From Gammaproteobacteria bacterium (GTDB lineage Bacteria; Pseudomonadota; Gammaproteobacteria; HK1), in contig JAGRHX010000057.1 in the NCBI GenBank assembly GCA_020444775.1, positions 1 through 6,287 on the forward strand: a DNA stretch of 6,287 nucleotides, in the 5' to 3' direction. Under the pieces are notes generated by a model, which worked only from the letters and a program-made list of their open reading frames with translations, ran no database searches and had not been told where the DNA came from. Position numbers and translations under genes: made by a program. Below, piece after piece: positions 1 to 5,760 of this stretch (its first letter is position 1; every line of letters starts with the position of its first letter).

Positions 1-25
1 GACTCCCTGTCTCAGGACTCCCTGT
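1..25 (+). repeat. 10-bp direct repeat inside the imuA 3' end
   Basis: GACTCCCTGT occurs at 1-10 and again at 16-25, separated by CTCAG. In the imuA frame it encodes Asp-Ser-Leu twice (DSL-SQ-DSL). It looks like a small in-frame 15-base duplication, but the window edge hides whether more copies lie upstream. Confidence 0.5.
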
Positions 26-117
26 GTCTGGAATTGCTCAAATGTCGTGGGGCTCCACCATGCACGGTTCGTATCTCCTCGCTACCGATGGCTGAGGACA
101 TGACGGGCCATGGATGA
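1..117 (+). CDS. imuA: ImuA (SulA/RecA-like SOS mutagenesis protein), C-terminal end only
   Basis: An open frame enters from the left edge and ends at TGA 115-117, leaving 38 codons. The visible residues include the stretch LELLKCRGAPP, which resembles the usual C-terminal end of ImuA proteins (a hydrophobic strand, then a Lys/Cys-Arg-Gly-Gly/Ala-Pro turn). The stop overlaps the imuB start codon as ATGA, so the two genes are probably translationally coupled. ImuA is a RecA-related accessory protein that works with ImuB and DnaE2 in damage-induced mutagenesis. The call rests mainly on position directly before imuB plus this short motif; the RecA-like core and any LexA-controlled promoter lie outside the window. 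Confidence 0.72.
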   Translation, partial: DSLSQDSLCLELLKCRGAPPCTVRISSLPMAEDMTGHG

Positions 118-1859
118 CCTCGGGTGAGCACACGTCGCTTGAGTCGCTTGATATGAGTCCGGACCACGAACGATCGCGTCAGCGGAGCCTGACGTTGGCC
201 GAGCCCGGGGGCGCGTTGCGACTGGTCGACACGCCTGCGCCCGTGGCCATCGAAGCCTTGCGGGAGGAGCTCTGGCTCTGTATCCATCTACCCCGCCTGT
301 CACTCGAAGCTCTCGCCGAGCACCGGCTCGATGGCATGACGGCTGATATATCCACCTCTACACCGACCTCGACTGCGATCGTCGAGCGTCGCGGTCATCG
401 TGAGGTGGTAACGTGCTGCAACGCATCCGCCGAGCAGGCTGGTGTACAACCGGGTATGACCTCGAGCACCGCGGTGAGCGTGGCGCCGACGCTGTGTCTG
501 CAAAGGCGCGATCTCGAGCTGGAGCGGGAGACTCTCGAAGGGTTGGCGCATTGGTGCAGCGGGTTCACCTCACGGCTCCATCTGCAGCATGATGCCGTGT
601 TGCTGGAGATTGGTGGCAGCCTCAGGTTGTTTGGCGGTTTGAATACGCTGCTACAAAATCTGCTGGACGGTCTCGAGCAGCTCGGGCATCTCAGCTCCGT
701 CAGTATCGCCCCGACACTATTGGCCGCGGAATGGCTTGCGCGTGGGGGACTGTCACGGCATGTCCTGAGCCTGGAGCGCTTGCCCGCCGCGTTGGCCGCG
801 GTGCCGGTTTCGGTGATGCTGGCCGGCTGGCAACGGGCCGAGGTCGTGCTGGACGATCTGCAGCGGCTCGGCGTGCGGCGGCTGGGGGAGCTCTATCGTC
901 TGCCGCGTGCCGATCTGGCCCGCCGCTTCGGACCGAGGCTGCTGTCCAGCCTGGACAGGGCGCTCGGGCGACAGATCGATGCGCGGGCTGCCTGGAGTGT
1001 GCCGGAGCGCTTCGAGCGCAGGCTGGTGCTGGGGCACGGCTCCACGGAGCACCAGTATCTGCTCAACGGCGTGGGGCTGTTGCTGATGGAACTGGTGGGG
1101 CTGCTGCAGGCGCGGGCGGCAGCGGTACGTACCCTCGAGGTCACGCTCATCCATCAGCAACCTCCCAGCACGCGCTTCACGCTGGAGCTGGTGCGGGAAA
1201 GCCGCGATCTCGCGCATCTGCAACATCTGCTCGCGGAGCGTCTGGAACGAGTGGCCCTGCCTCATCCCGTCGAGGAGATCGGTCTCCGGGTGCCCGTGCT
1301 GATCGAGGCGGCACCCTTGCAGGTCGACCTGTATGCGCCGGCCAGGCCGGCGGAGGACGCGCTGGGCACGCTGGTGGAAAGATTAGCGGCGCGACTGGGC
1401 AATGACGCCATCCAACGCCCGGTGCTGGTCAGCGACTACCGACCCGAATACCAAACCCGAACCGTGCCTTTCCCGAGCGTCGACCATGGCGCGATGGCGG
1501 CGACGTCAGACATCGTCAGACCGGATATCCTGCAGCGAAACATCGCACCGCGAGGTGATGGACGGCTTCATGACGATGAGACACACCAAGCCTATATTCG
1601 CAGCCTGCATGGACTGCGACCCGTCTGGCTGTTGCGCACCCCCCGTCGTCTGACTCAGATTGGCGGTCAGCCGTGCCTGCACGGACCACTCGAGCTGTTG
1701 CAGGGGCCGGAGCGTATCCTGGCTGGATGGTGGCAGTCCCGACCCTGCAACCGTGACTATTATCGGGCGCTCGCGAGCAATGGTGCCCGTTATTGGGTGT
1801 ATCGCGTGGATGCTCGGGACGGTGGATCCGACTGGTATCTACACGGCATCTTCAGCTGA
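114..1859 (+). CDS. imuB: ImuB, catalytically inactive Y-family polymerase homolog (mutasome subunit)
   Basis: This 581-residue protein has the ImuB layout. The Y-family palm/fingers core starts near residue 53 (LWLCIHLPRLSLEAL) and the little-finger-like part follows. The C-terminal end is typical of ImuB: GPERI-AGWW near 530, RDYY, and a final WYLHGIFS. The acidic metal ligands of active Y-family polymerases are absent: the first motif reads H58-L59-P60 where DxD is expected, and the second reads EIGGS at 165-169 where the SIDEA motif would be. It therefore should not polymerise; the family acts as a hub linking ImuA, the beta clamp and DnaE2. QVDLY at 403-407 resembles a clamp-binding motif. 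The ATG at 114 is chosen for its 4-base overlap with the imuA stop; it gives about 50 poorly conserved N-terminal residues and a protein longer than the usual near-500, so a start at Met14 (position 153) is possible. No dnaE2 follows. Confidence 0.93.
   Translation: MTSGEHTSLESLDMSPDHERSRQRSLTLAEPGGALRLVDTPAPVAIEALREELWLCIHLPRLSLEALAEHRLDGMTADISTSTPTSTAIVERRGHREVVTCCNASAEQAGVQPGMTSSTAVSVAPTLCLQRRDLELERETLEGLAHWCSGFTSRLHLQHDAVLLEIGGSLRLFGGLNTLLQNLLDGLEQLGHLSSVSIAPTLLAAEWLARGGLSRHVLSLERLPAALAAVPVSVMLAGWQRAEVVLDDLQRLGVRRLGELYRLPRADLARRFGPRLLSSLDRALGRQIDARAAWSVPERFERRLVLGHGSTEHQYLLNGVGLLLMELVGLLQARAAAVRTLEVTLIHQQPPSTRFTLELVRESRDLAHLQHLLAERLERVALPHPVEEIGLRVPVLIEAAPLQVDLYAPARPAEDALGTLVERLAARLGNDAIQRPVLVSDYRPEYQTRTVPFPSVDHGAMAATSDIVRPDILQRNIAPRGDGRLHDDETHQAYIRSLHGLRPVWLLRTPRRLTQIGGQPCLHGPLELLQGPERILAGWWQSRPCNRDYYRALASNGARYWVYRVDARDGGSDWYLHGIFS
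1320..1334 (+). other. Putative beta-clamp binding motif QVDLY in ImuB
   Basis: Residues 403-407 of ImuB read Gln-Val-Asp-Leu-Tyr, close to the bacterial clamp-binding consensus QLxLF. The motif lies after the little-finger-like region and before the C-terminal tail, where ImuB proteins usually carry it. Interaction with DnaN is inferred from this resemblance, and Tyr in place of the final Phe makes it a slightly divergent version. Confidence 0.55.
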
Positions 1860-1877
1860 GGCACGATCGTCCCTCAG
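1856..1877. terminator. Inverted repeat between convergent imuB and cysQ, possible bidirectional terminator
   Basis: Arms CTGAGG (1856-1861) and CCTCAG (1872-1877) are perfectly complementary and flank an 8-base palindrome ACGATCGT (1863-1870), with a C-C mismatch between. The imuB TGA (1857-1859) and the cysQ stop (1874-1876 on the minus strand) are the mirror-image parts of the arms. It is symmetric and lies exactly between two convergent genes, so it may end transcription both ways. The stem is short and no T-run follows on either side, so terminator function is uncertain. Confidence 0.4.
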
Positions 1878-2677
1878 TCGGCTCTGCCGCGAACCACGAA
1901 ATCCGGATTCTCGAAGCCCGACTTGCCGTACCGCATCGGCTGACCGTCCAGGGTGCACACCGACCCACCCGCCGCGCAGACCACGGCATCCCCGGCGGCA
2001 ATATCCCATTCCATGGTCCGTCCCAATCGTGGATACAGATCGGCCTCACCCTCGGCCACTCTGCAGAACTTCAGCGACGAGCCCGCGAAACTCAGCGACG
2101 CGACCTTCACGTCCTGCAGAAACTCGTCGGTGCGACTGTCTCGATGTGAGCGACTCGTCACCACTACCTTGCCGTCCGCGGCCGGACTTCTACATTCAAC
2201 AGGCTCGGCGCTGCTATCGTCGCGCTTGCGCCAGGCCCGATCTCCGTCGCTCCAGTAGGTCGTTGCCAATGCCGGCAGATGCACCACGCCCAGCAGCGGA
2301 CGGCCGTCCTGCACCAGCGCGATGTTGACGGTGAATTCCCCGTTGCGCTTGATGAACTCCTTGGTTCCATCCAACGGATCGACGAGGAAGAAACATCCCC
2401 CACTCACATCGGGGATATCGCCGCCGGCGACGCTTTCCTCGGCCACCACGGGAATATCGGGGAACGATTGTCGCAGCCCGGCCAGGATGATTGCTTCGCC
2501 CTGCTCGTCGGCGAGCGTTACCGGCGACTGGTCGTCCTTGGACTTGACGTCCACGCCACCTTCGTCGTCATAGATGGCCATGATCCGCTCGCCCGCCTCG
2601 AGGGCGAGCTCGACGAGCCGGCGCGCGATGGCCGGGTAGTTCGCGGATTTCAGGGTCACCGGACCTGGTGCATTCAT
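1874..2677 (-). CDS. cysQ: 3'(2'),5'-bisphosphate nucleotidase CysQ
   Basis: This 267-residue protein belongs to the lithium/sodium-sensitive inositol monophosphatase superfamily and matches CysQ in length and motifs. Metal-binding residues are visible: SPVTLAD ending at D57, AEES at 79-82, the signature VDPLDGTKEF at 99-108 (D100, D103), and EWDIAAGD with D225. CysQ hydrolyses 3'-phosphoadenosine 5'-phosphate (PAP), the by-product of PAPS reduction in sulfate assimilation, to AMP, in the cytoplasm. The start at 2677 is preferred over an in-frame ATG at 2755 because the longer form would add 26 unconserved residues and overlap chrR, while 2677 has GGAAG six bases upstream. It begins 16 bases after the chrR stop, so it is probably read from the sigma-chrR transcript, and it ends convergent to imuB. 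A related phosphatase with another sugar-phosphate substrate is the main alternative. Confidence 0.93.
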   Translation of the reverse strand: MNAPGPVTLKSANYPAIARRLVELALEAGERIMAIYDDEGGVDVKSKDDQSPVTLADEQGEAIILAGLRQSFPDIPVVAEESVAGGDIPDVSGGCFFLVDPLDGTKEFIKRNGEFTVNIALVQDGRPLLGVVHLPALATTYWSDGDRAWRKRDDSSAEPVECRSPAADGKVVVTSRSHRDSRTDEFLQDVKVASLSFAGSSLKFCRVAEGEADLYPRLGRTMEWDIAAGDAVVCAAGGSVCTLDGQPMRYGKSGFENPDFVVRGRAD

Positions 2678-2683
2678 GGGCAG

Positions 2684-2688
2684 CTTCC
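2684..2688 (-). promoter_or_regulatory. Ribosome binding site of cysQ
   Basis: GGAAG on the minus strand lies six bases before the ATG at 2677, inside the 16-base gap after chrR. It fixes the start of cysQ and leaves almost no room for a separate promoter in the gap, although one could sit inside chrR. Confidence 0.65.
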
Positions 2689-2693
2689 ACCAA

Positions 2694-3353
2694 TCAGAAT
2701 TTGAGAAACGGATTGAGCAGTCTACCCACGCCACCGGTGAGACGAACAGGTGCATCCGTCACAGCCAGACAGATGCAATCGCCCGAAGCATGCGCGACCG
2801 GACGATGCTCGATATTCTCGTTCGCGACCGCGACGTCACCACGTTCGTAGAAGCCGTGCTCGTCACTGAAGGCACCGGCCAGCACCAGGGTGATCTCTTC
2901 GCCACCATGCGTGTGTCTGGGCATCGGGTGTCCTGCCTTGATCCGCATCAGACGTATGGTTTCCCGTCCTTTGCCTGGCGTTCCTCCAGACGGGACGTCG
3001 AACACCGACAGGTAGCTGGTGATCTCGTGCCAGGGAAGATTTCGAATCGAGCGCCCCAGATGTCGGCGCAGCGGCTGTGGCAGGACCACGTCTGGTTCGC
3101 AGCCGAGGTCGCGCGCGGGTTGCGCTGCGGGCTCGTCCAGTCGCGCCAGCAGGCTGTCCAGACAACCCTCGGACATCGCGGTCTCGTCCAGTCGGTCCAG
3201 CAACAGACCGCCGAGCGACTCCAACTCCAGATAATATTGATGGCATTCCCTGCACAGCGACAGATGCGAAGCAACGGCCAGCGAGCGGGCCATGCCCAGG
3301 CTGCCATTGGCGTATTCACTCAGATGCTCGAGCGGGAAGTGGTGACTAGGCAT
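2694..3353 (-). CDS. chrR: ChrR-type zinc-dependent anti-sigma factor (cupin domain)
   Basis: This 219-residue cytoplasmic protein has both ChrR domains. The N-terminal anti-sigma part carries the zinc motif: His4 or His5, then H30-x3-C34-x2-C37. The C-terminal cupin-like part carries a second metal site, H147-x-H149-x3-E153 and H183. The spacing of all these ligands matches, as I recall it, Rhodobacter sphaeroides ChrR (H6/H31/C35/C38 and H141/H143/E147/H177), and the cupin Cys pair C193-x-C195 also fits. In that family the N-terminal domain holds the sigma factor inactive, while the cupin domain is needed to respond to singlet oxygen or organic hydroperoxides. The start at 3353 is chosen over 3374 because GGGAGG lies five bases upstream; it overlaps the end of the sigma gene by 8 bases (ATGCCTAG), indicating translational coupling and balanced synthesis of the pair. 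Confidence 0.93.
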   Translation of the reverse strand: MPSHHFPLEHLSEYANGSLGMARSLAVASHLSLCRECHQYYLELESLGGLLLDRLDETAMSEGCLDSLLARLDEPAAQPARDLGCEPDVVLPQPLRRHLGRSIRNLPWHEITSYLSVFDVPSGGTPGKGRETIRLMRIKAGHPMPRHTHGGEEITLVLAGAFSDEHGFYERGDVAVANENIEHRPVAHASGDCICLAVTDAPVRLTGGVGRLLNPFLKF

Positions 3354-3978
3354 TCTGGCCTCCCGACGTTTCACCGCGAAGACGATTGAGCGCCAGCCGG
3401 ATTCTCGACTTCACCGTGCCGACCGGCAGCTCCAGCTCATCGGCTATCTGCGCCGCCGATTTGGAGCCGTAATAGAACAATCCGATGATCTGAGCCTGCT
3501 CGGGTGGCAAGGTGGCCAGGGCAATCTGTAGCTGTTCGAAGCGCTCCTGCCGATAGACCTGATTGCTCTGACTGTCCTCGCCGGTCTGCTCGAGCTCGTA
3601 TTCCACCTCGTCAAGGTGGACCTCCGGTCGACCCTCGCGCCTGAACCTGTCAATCGCCGCATTGCGCGCGATTGAGTAGATCCAGGTGCTGACCCGCCCC
3701 GCGTCGGGACGATAGGTGTCGGCACGTCGCCACAAGGAGAGCATGGCTTCTTGAACCAGCTCCTCGGCCGTGGCGCCATTGGTTCCTTGTCGGATGAAGA
3801 AGGATTTGAGTCGTGGCGCGAAGTGGTTGTAGAGCGCACTGAATGCCGCCTTGTCGCGATCCGTGGCCACGGCAGCGATGCAGGCCGCGTGTATATCGTC
3901 GTTGATCGGCGGATTTCTATCGTCGTTCATGGCTGTGCTCACCATGCCGGCGCGCGTGGAATGAAGACCGCTGAACAT
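3346..3978 (-). CDS. rpoE: ECF sigma factor, RpoE/ECF11-like, partner of ChrR
   Basis: This 210-residue protein is a two-domain ECF sigma-70 factor. Region 2 spans about residues 45-115, with EELVQEAMLSLWRRA (72-86) for core binding and promoter melting and STWIYSIARNAAIDRFRR (97-114). Region 4 spans about 155-201, with LPPEQAQIIGLFYYG leading into a helix-turn-helix (about 172-195, GTVKSRIRLALNRLR). There is no region 1 or 3 and no membrane segment. Its gene directly overlaps chrR, which identifies it as the group regulated by ChrR (ECF11, as Rhodobacter RpoE); it is not the envelope-stress RpoE of enterics. The ATG at 3978 has GAGGGG just upstream; alternative ATGs at 3945 and 3930 lack as good a site, though the first 28 or so residues are not conserved. 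It should direct an oxidative or singlet-oxygen stress regulon including its own operon. Confidence 0.92.
   Translation of the reverse strand: MFSGLHSTRAGMVSTAMNDDRNPPINDDIHAACIAAVATDRDKAAFSALYNHFAPRLKSFFIRQGTNGATAEELVQEAMLSLWRRADTYRPDAGRVSTWIYSIARNAAIDRFRREGRPEVHLDEVEYELEQTGEDSQSNQVYRQERFEQLQIALATLPPEQAQIIGLFYYGSKSAAQIADELELPVGTVKSRIRLALNRLRGETSGGQNA
3359..3364 (-). promoter_or_regulatory. Ribosome binding site of chrR
   Basis: A strong GGGAGG on the minus strand lies five bases before the ATG at 3353, inside the last codons of the sigma gene. It decides the chrR start in favour of 3353 and against the in-frame ATG at 3374, which lies upstream of it. Confidence 0.75.
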
Positions 3979-3981
3979 GAG

Positions 3982-3987
3982 CCCCTC
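3982..3987 (-). promoter_or_regulatory. Ribosome binding site of the ECF sigma gene
   Basis: GAGGGG on the minus strand ends three bases before the ATG at 3978 (five bases counted from its GAGG core). The in-frame alternatives at 3945 and 3930 are preceded by GC-rich sequence without a clear Shine-Dalgarno match, so 3978 is favoured. Confidence 0.5.
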
Positions 3988-4022
3988 GTGTCGATGCGCA
4001 GGGAAATACGGTTCCCGCGCTC

Positions 4023-4048
4023 TACGCGACTGGAGGGGGCCGGGATCA
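4023..4048 (-). promoter_or_regulatory. Candidate ECF11 autoregulated promoter of the rpoE-chrR-cysQ operon
   Basis: On the minus strand, TGATCC (4048-4043) is followed after 16 bases by CGTA (4026-4023). This fits the promoter type described for ChrR-partnered sigma factors as I recall it (TGATCC -35, CGTA/TAA-like -10). Transcription would begin near 4016, leaving a leader of about 40 bases before the sigma ATG at 3978. It is the only such pair I saw in the 164-base gap upstream of the sigma gene, the expected place for autoregulation. It is read by eye against a remembered consensus and not scored. Confidence 0.6.
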
Positions 4049-4142
4049 GCGTGCTCATCGTGAAGGGACCGGCGCGACCGGCGACCGCCACGGGTTCGAG
4101 CGTTGTCATGCGCGATCGCTCTCGTGTCGGATGGCGTGCGGC

Positions 4143-5582
4143 TCAGGTGCCGACCCAGTCGAGACCGGGCGTACGCTGATGCCAGTCCGTTTCGAGCTGG
4201 AAGGCACGTGCGACACGCAGCGCCAGATGCTCATCGTCGGGTTTCGCGTACAGCATCAAACCGGTCGGCAGTCCACCATCGCTGAACCCACACGGCACGC
4301 TGAGCCCACAGAGATTGAGCACGTTGCCGATCGAGGTGTTGCGCAAGGTGCCGAGGTTGGCGCTCGAGTAGCTTTCGATGCTCGCATCGACCTCGTCCAC
4401 AGGTAGTGCCGGGCTCAGTGTGCTCGGGCAGAGCAGCACGTCGACGTCACGCAGCTCGTGCAGGGTGCGCGCACGCAGTGTGCGCCAGGCCTCGATTGTC
4501 TGCAGATAGTCCACCGCCCGCACGTCCCTGCCTTTGACCAGACGATGCGCGACGACCGGATCCAGCGCGTCGAACTGTTCGTCCACGAGCCTGCGGTTGT
4601 TGCTATAGGCCTCTGCAGCGATCACCAGCCCGCCCGCGTTGGCTTGCAGCGCGAGTTCGGCCTCCTCAAAGCGCAGCGACGTGACGTTGGCGCCCATCCC
4701 GCGCAAGGTATCGGCTGCCTCACGCACACGTGCCTCGGCCTCGGACCGCACGCCATCGAAGAACGCGCCCTCGGCGACGGCCAGGCGCAGCCCGCGAAGA
4801 CCGCCTTCGGAAAGTCGCAAGCTGTTCTGGCGGCGCTTGCCCATGGTGCTGGGATCGGCCGGGTCCTCACCCTGGATGACATCGAACACCAATGCGCTGT
4901 CGATGGCATCGCGACACAGCGGACCCACGCTGTCCAGCGTCTGGCTGAGCGGGTAGACGCCGTGTCGGCTGACCCGTCCGACCGTGGTCTTCAGCCCGGT
5001 GATGCCGCACAGCGCGGCCGGGATCCGCACCGAGCCGCCGGTGTCACTACCGAGCGCCATCGGCGCCAGGCCAGCGGCGACCGCGACCGCCGAGCCACTA
5101 CTCGAGCCCCCGGGCAGATGGGCGCGTGCCTGCCATGGGTTGTGCGGCGTACCGTGATGATGGTTGATGCCGGCGCCACCGAACGCGAACTGCACGGTGT
5201 TGGTCTTGCCCAGCAGGACCATGCCCGCGGCGCGCAGCCGCGCAACCACCGCGCAGTCCGACTGTTTGATGGACTGTTCGAGCAGCCGGCAGCCGGCGCT
5301 GGTCGGCAAACCCTGCACGTCGAACAGATCCTTGACCGCGTAGGGCAGCCCGTGGAGCGGACCGAGTGAGATGCCTTGCTCCAGCATCGCGTCGGCGGCC
5401 GTGGCCTCGGCGCGGGCGCGCTCGGCGCACACCACACGGAACGCATTCAGAACCGGGTCGAGGCGTGAGATCCGCTGCAGGAAGTGCTCGACCAGCTCGG
5501 TCGAAGTGATCTCGCGCGTCCGCAACATCTCACCGAGCTCGACCAGCGAGCGATGATGCAAAGGACGTTGGATTGCACGCAT
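4143..5582 (-). CDS. Amidase-signature family hydrolase, substrate unknown
   Basis: The 479-residue protein has the full amidase-signature core with its Ser-Ser-Lys triad. The lysine is K84 in AVKDLFDV. The cis-serine is S160 in GGSSSGSA and the nucleophile is S184 in GSDTGGSVR. The 24-residue spacing between the serines equals that in fatty acid amide hydrolase (S217/S241). Length suits a stand-alone cytoplasmic amidase, and there is no signal peptide. The frame stays open to 5804, but the added 74 residues are low-complexity Ala/Pro/Arg, so the ATG at 5582 is used; it is preceded by a modest GGACAGG-like site. Similarity to GatA is expected for the whole superfamily, but no gatB or gatC is visible and the C-terminal half does not point to tRNA amidation. 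The neighbours (cobT upstream, the sigma operon downstream) do not indicate a substrate, so no gene symbol is given. Confidence 0.9.
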   Translation of the reverse strand: MRAIQRPLHHRSLVELGEMLRTREITSTELVEHFLQRISRLDPVLNAFRVVCAERARAEATAADAMLEQGISLGPLHGLPYAVKDLFDVQGLPTSAGCRLLEQSIKQSDCAVVARLRAAGMVLLGKTNTVQFAFGGAGINHHHGTPHNPWQARAHLPGGSSSGSAVAVAAGLAPMALGSDTGGSVRIPAALCGITGLKTTVGRVSRHGVYPLSQTLDSVGPLCRDAIDSALVFDVIQGEDPADPSTMGKRRQNSLRLSEGGLRGLRLAVAEGAFFDGVRSEAEARVREAADTLRGMGANVTSLRFEEAELALQANAGGLVIAAEAYSNNRRLVDEQFDALDPVVAHRLVKGRDVRAVDYLQTIEAWRTLRARTLHELRDVDVLLCPSTLSPALPVDEVDASIESYSSANLGTLRNTSIGNVLNLCGLSVPCGFSDGGLPTGLMLYAKPDDEHLALRVARAFQLETDWHQRTPGLDWVGT

Positions 5583-5695
5583 GGCCTGTCCGCCTGTAGT
5601 GATCGCAGCACATGGCTGCTGCCGCCCGACTGGCGCGCGTAGCTGCGCCGTGAACGCATGAAGCTGAGCTTCCGGATTGGATTCGAACGCGAATG

Positions 5696-5722
5696 CCAAC
5701 GGGTCGGGGGCCGACCCGTTGG
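5696..5722 (-). terminator. Perfect 12-bp hairpin downstream of cobT, likely terminator
   Basis: CCAACGGGTCGG (5696-5707) and its exact reverse complement (5711-5722) are separated by GGG, giving a very stable GC-rich stem with a three-base loop. It lies about 40 bases after the cobT stop and over 110 bases before the amidase start, where a terminator for cobT would be expected. There is no T-run on the minus-strand exit side, so termination would be weak or factor-assisted; a transcript-stabilising hairpin or a protein-binding palindrome are alternatives. Confidence 0.55.
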
Positions 5723-5760
5723 GACGGGCGGGCCGAGCCGCCGCCCCGTGGGTACGTGAA

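Noticed and set aside
731..1405. Second plus-strand frame of 224 codons inside imuB
   Set aside because: The translation is low-complexity Ala/Gly/Arg and it overlaps the well-supported imuB frame; it reflects GC-rich third positions.
1660..2328. Plus-strand frame of 222 codons spanning the imuB end and part of cysQ
   Set aside because: It crosses the convergent junction, is Arg/Pro/Ser-rich and has no domain; both genes it overlaps are well supported.
2676..3389. Plus-strand open frame of 237 codons opposite chrR
   Set aside because: It is the antisense shadow of chrR; the minus-strand product has all ChrR metal ligands while this frame has no recognisable motif.
3939..4109. Minus-strand 56-codon frame upstream of and overlapping the sigma start
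   Set aside because: It could be a leader peptide, but its start lies upstream of the candidate promoter, its ribosome site is weak and its residues look random. It would also need a transcript from further upstream.
4458..5369. Plus-strand open frame of 303 codons opposite the amidase gene
   Set aside because: It lies entirely antisense to the amidase, whose catalytic motifs are clear. The translation is Gln/Arg/His-rich with no recognisable domain, as expected for antisense frames in GC-rich DNA.
4143..5582. Calling the amidase gatA (Glu-tRNA(Gln) amidotransferase subunit A)
   Set aside because: The shared signature is common to the whole superfamily, and no gatB or gatC is adjacent in the window.
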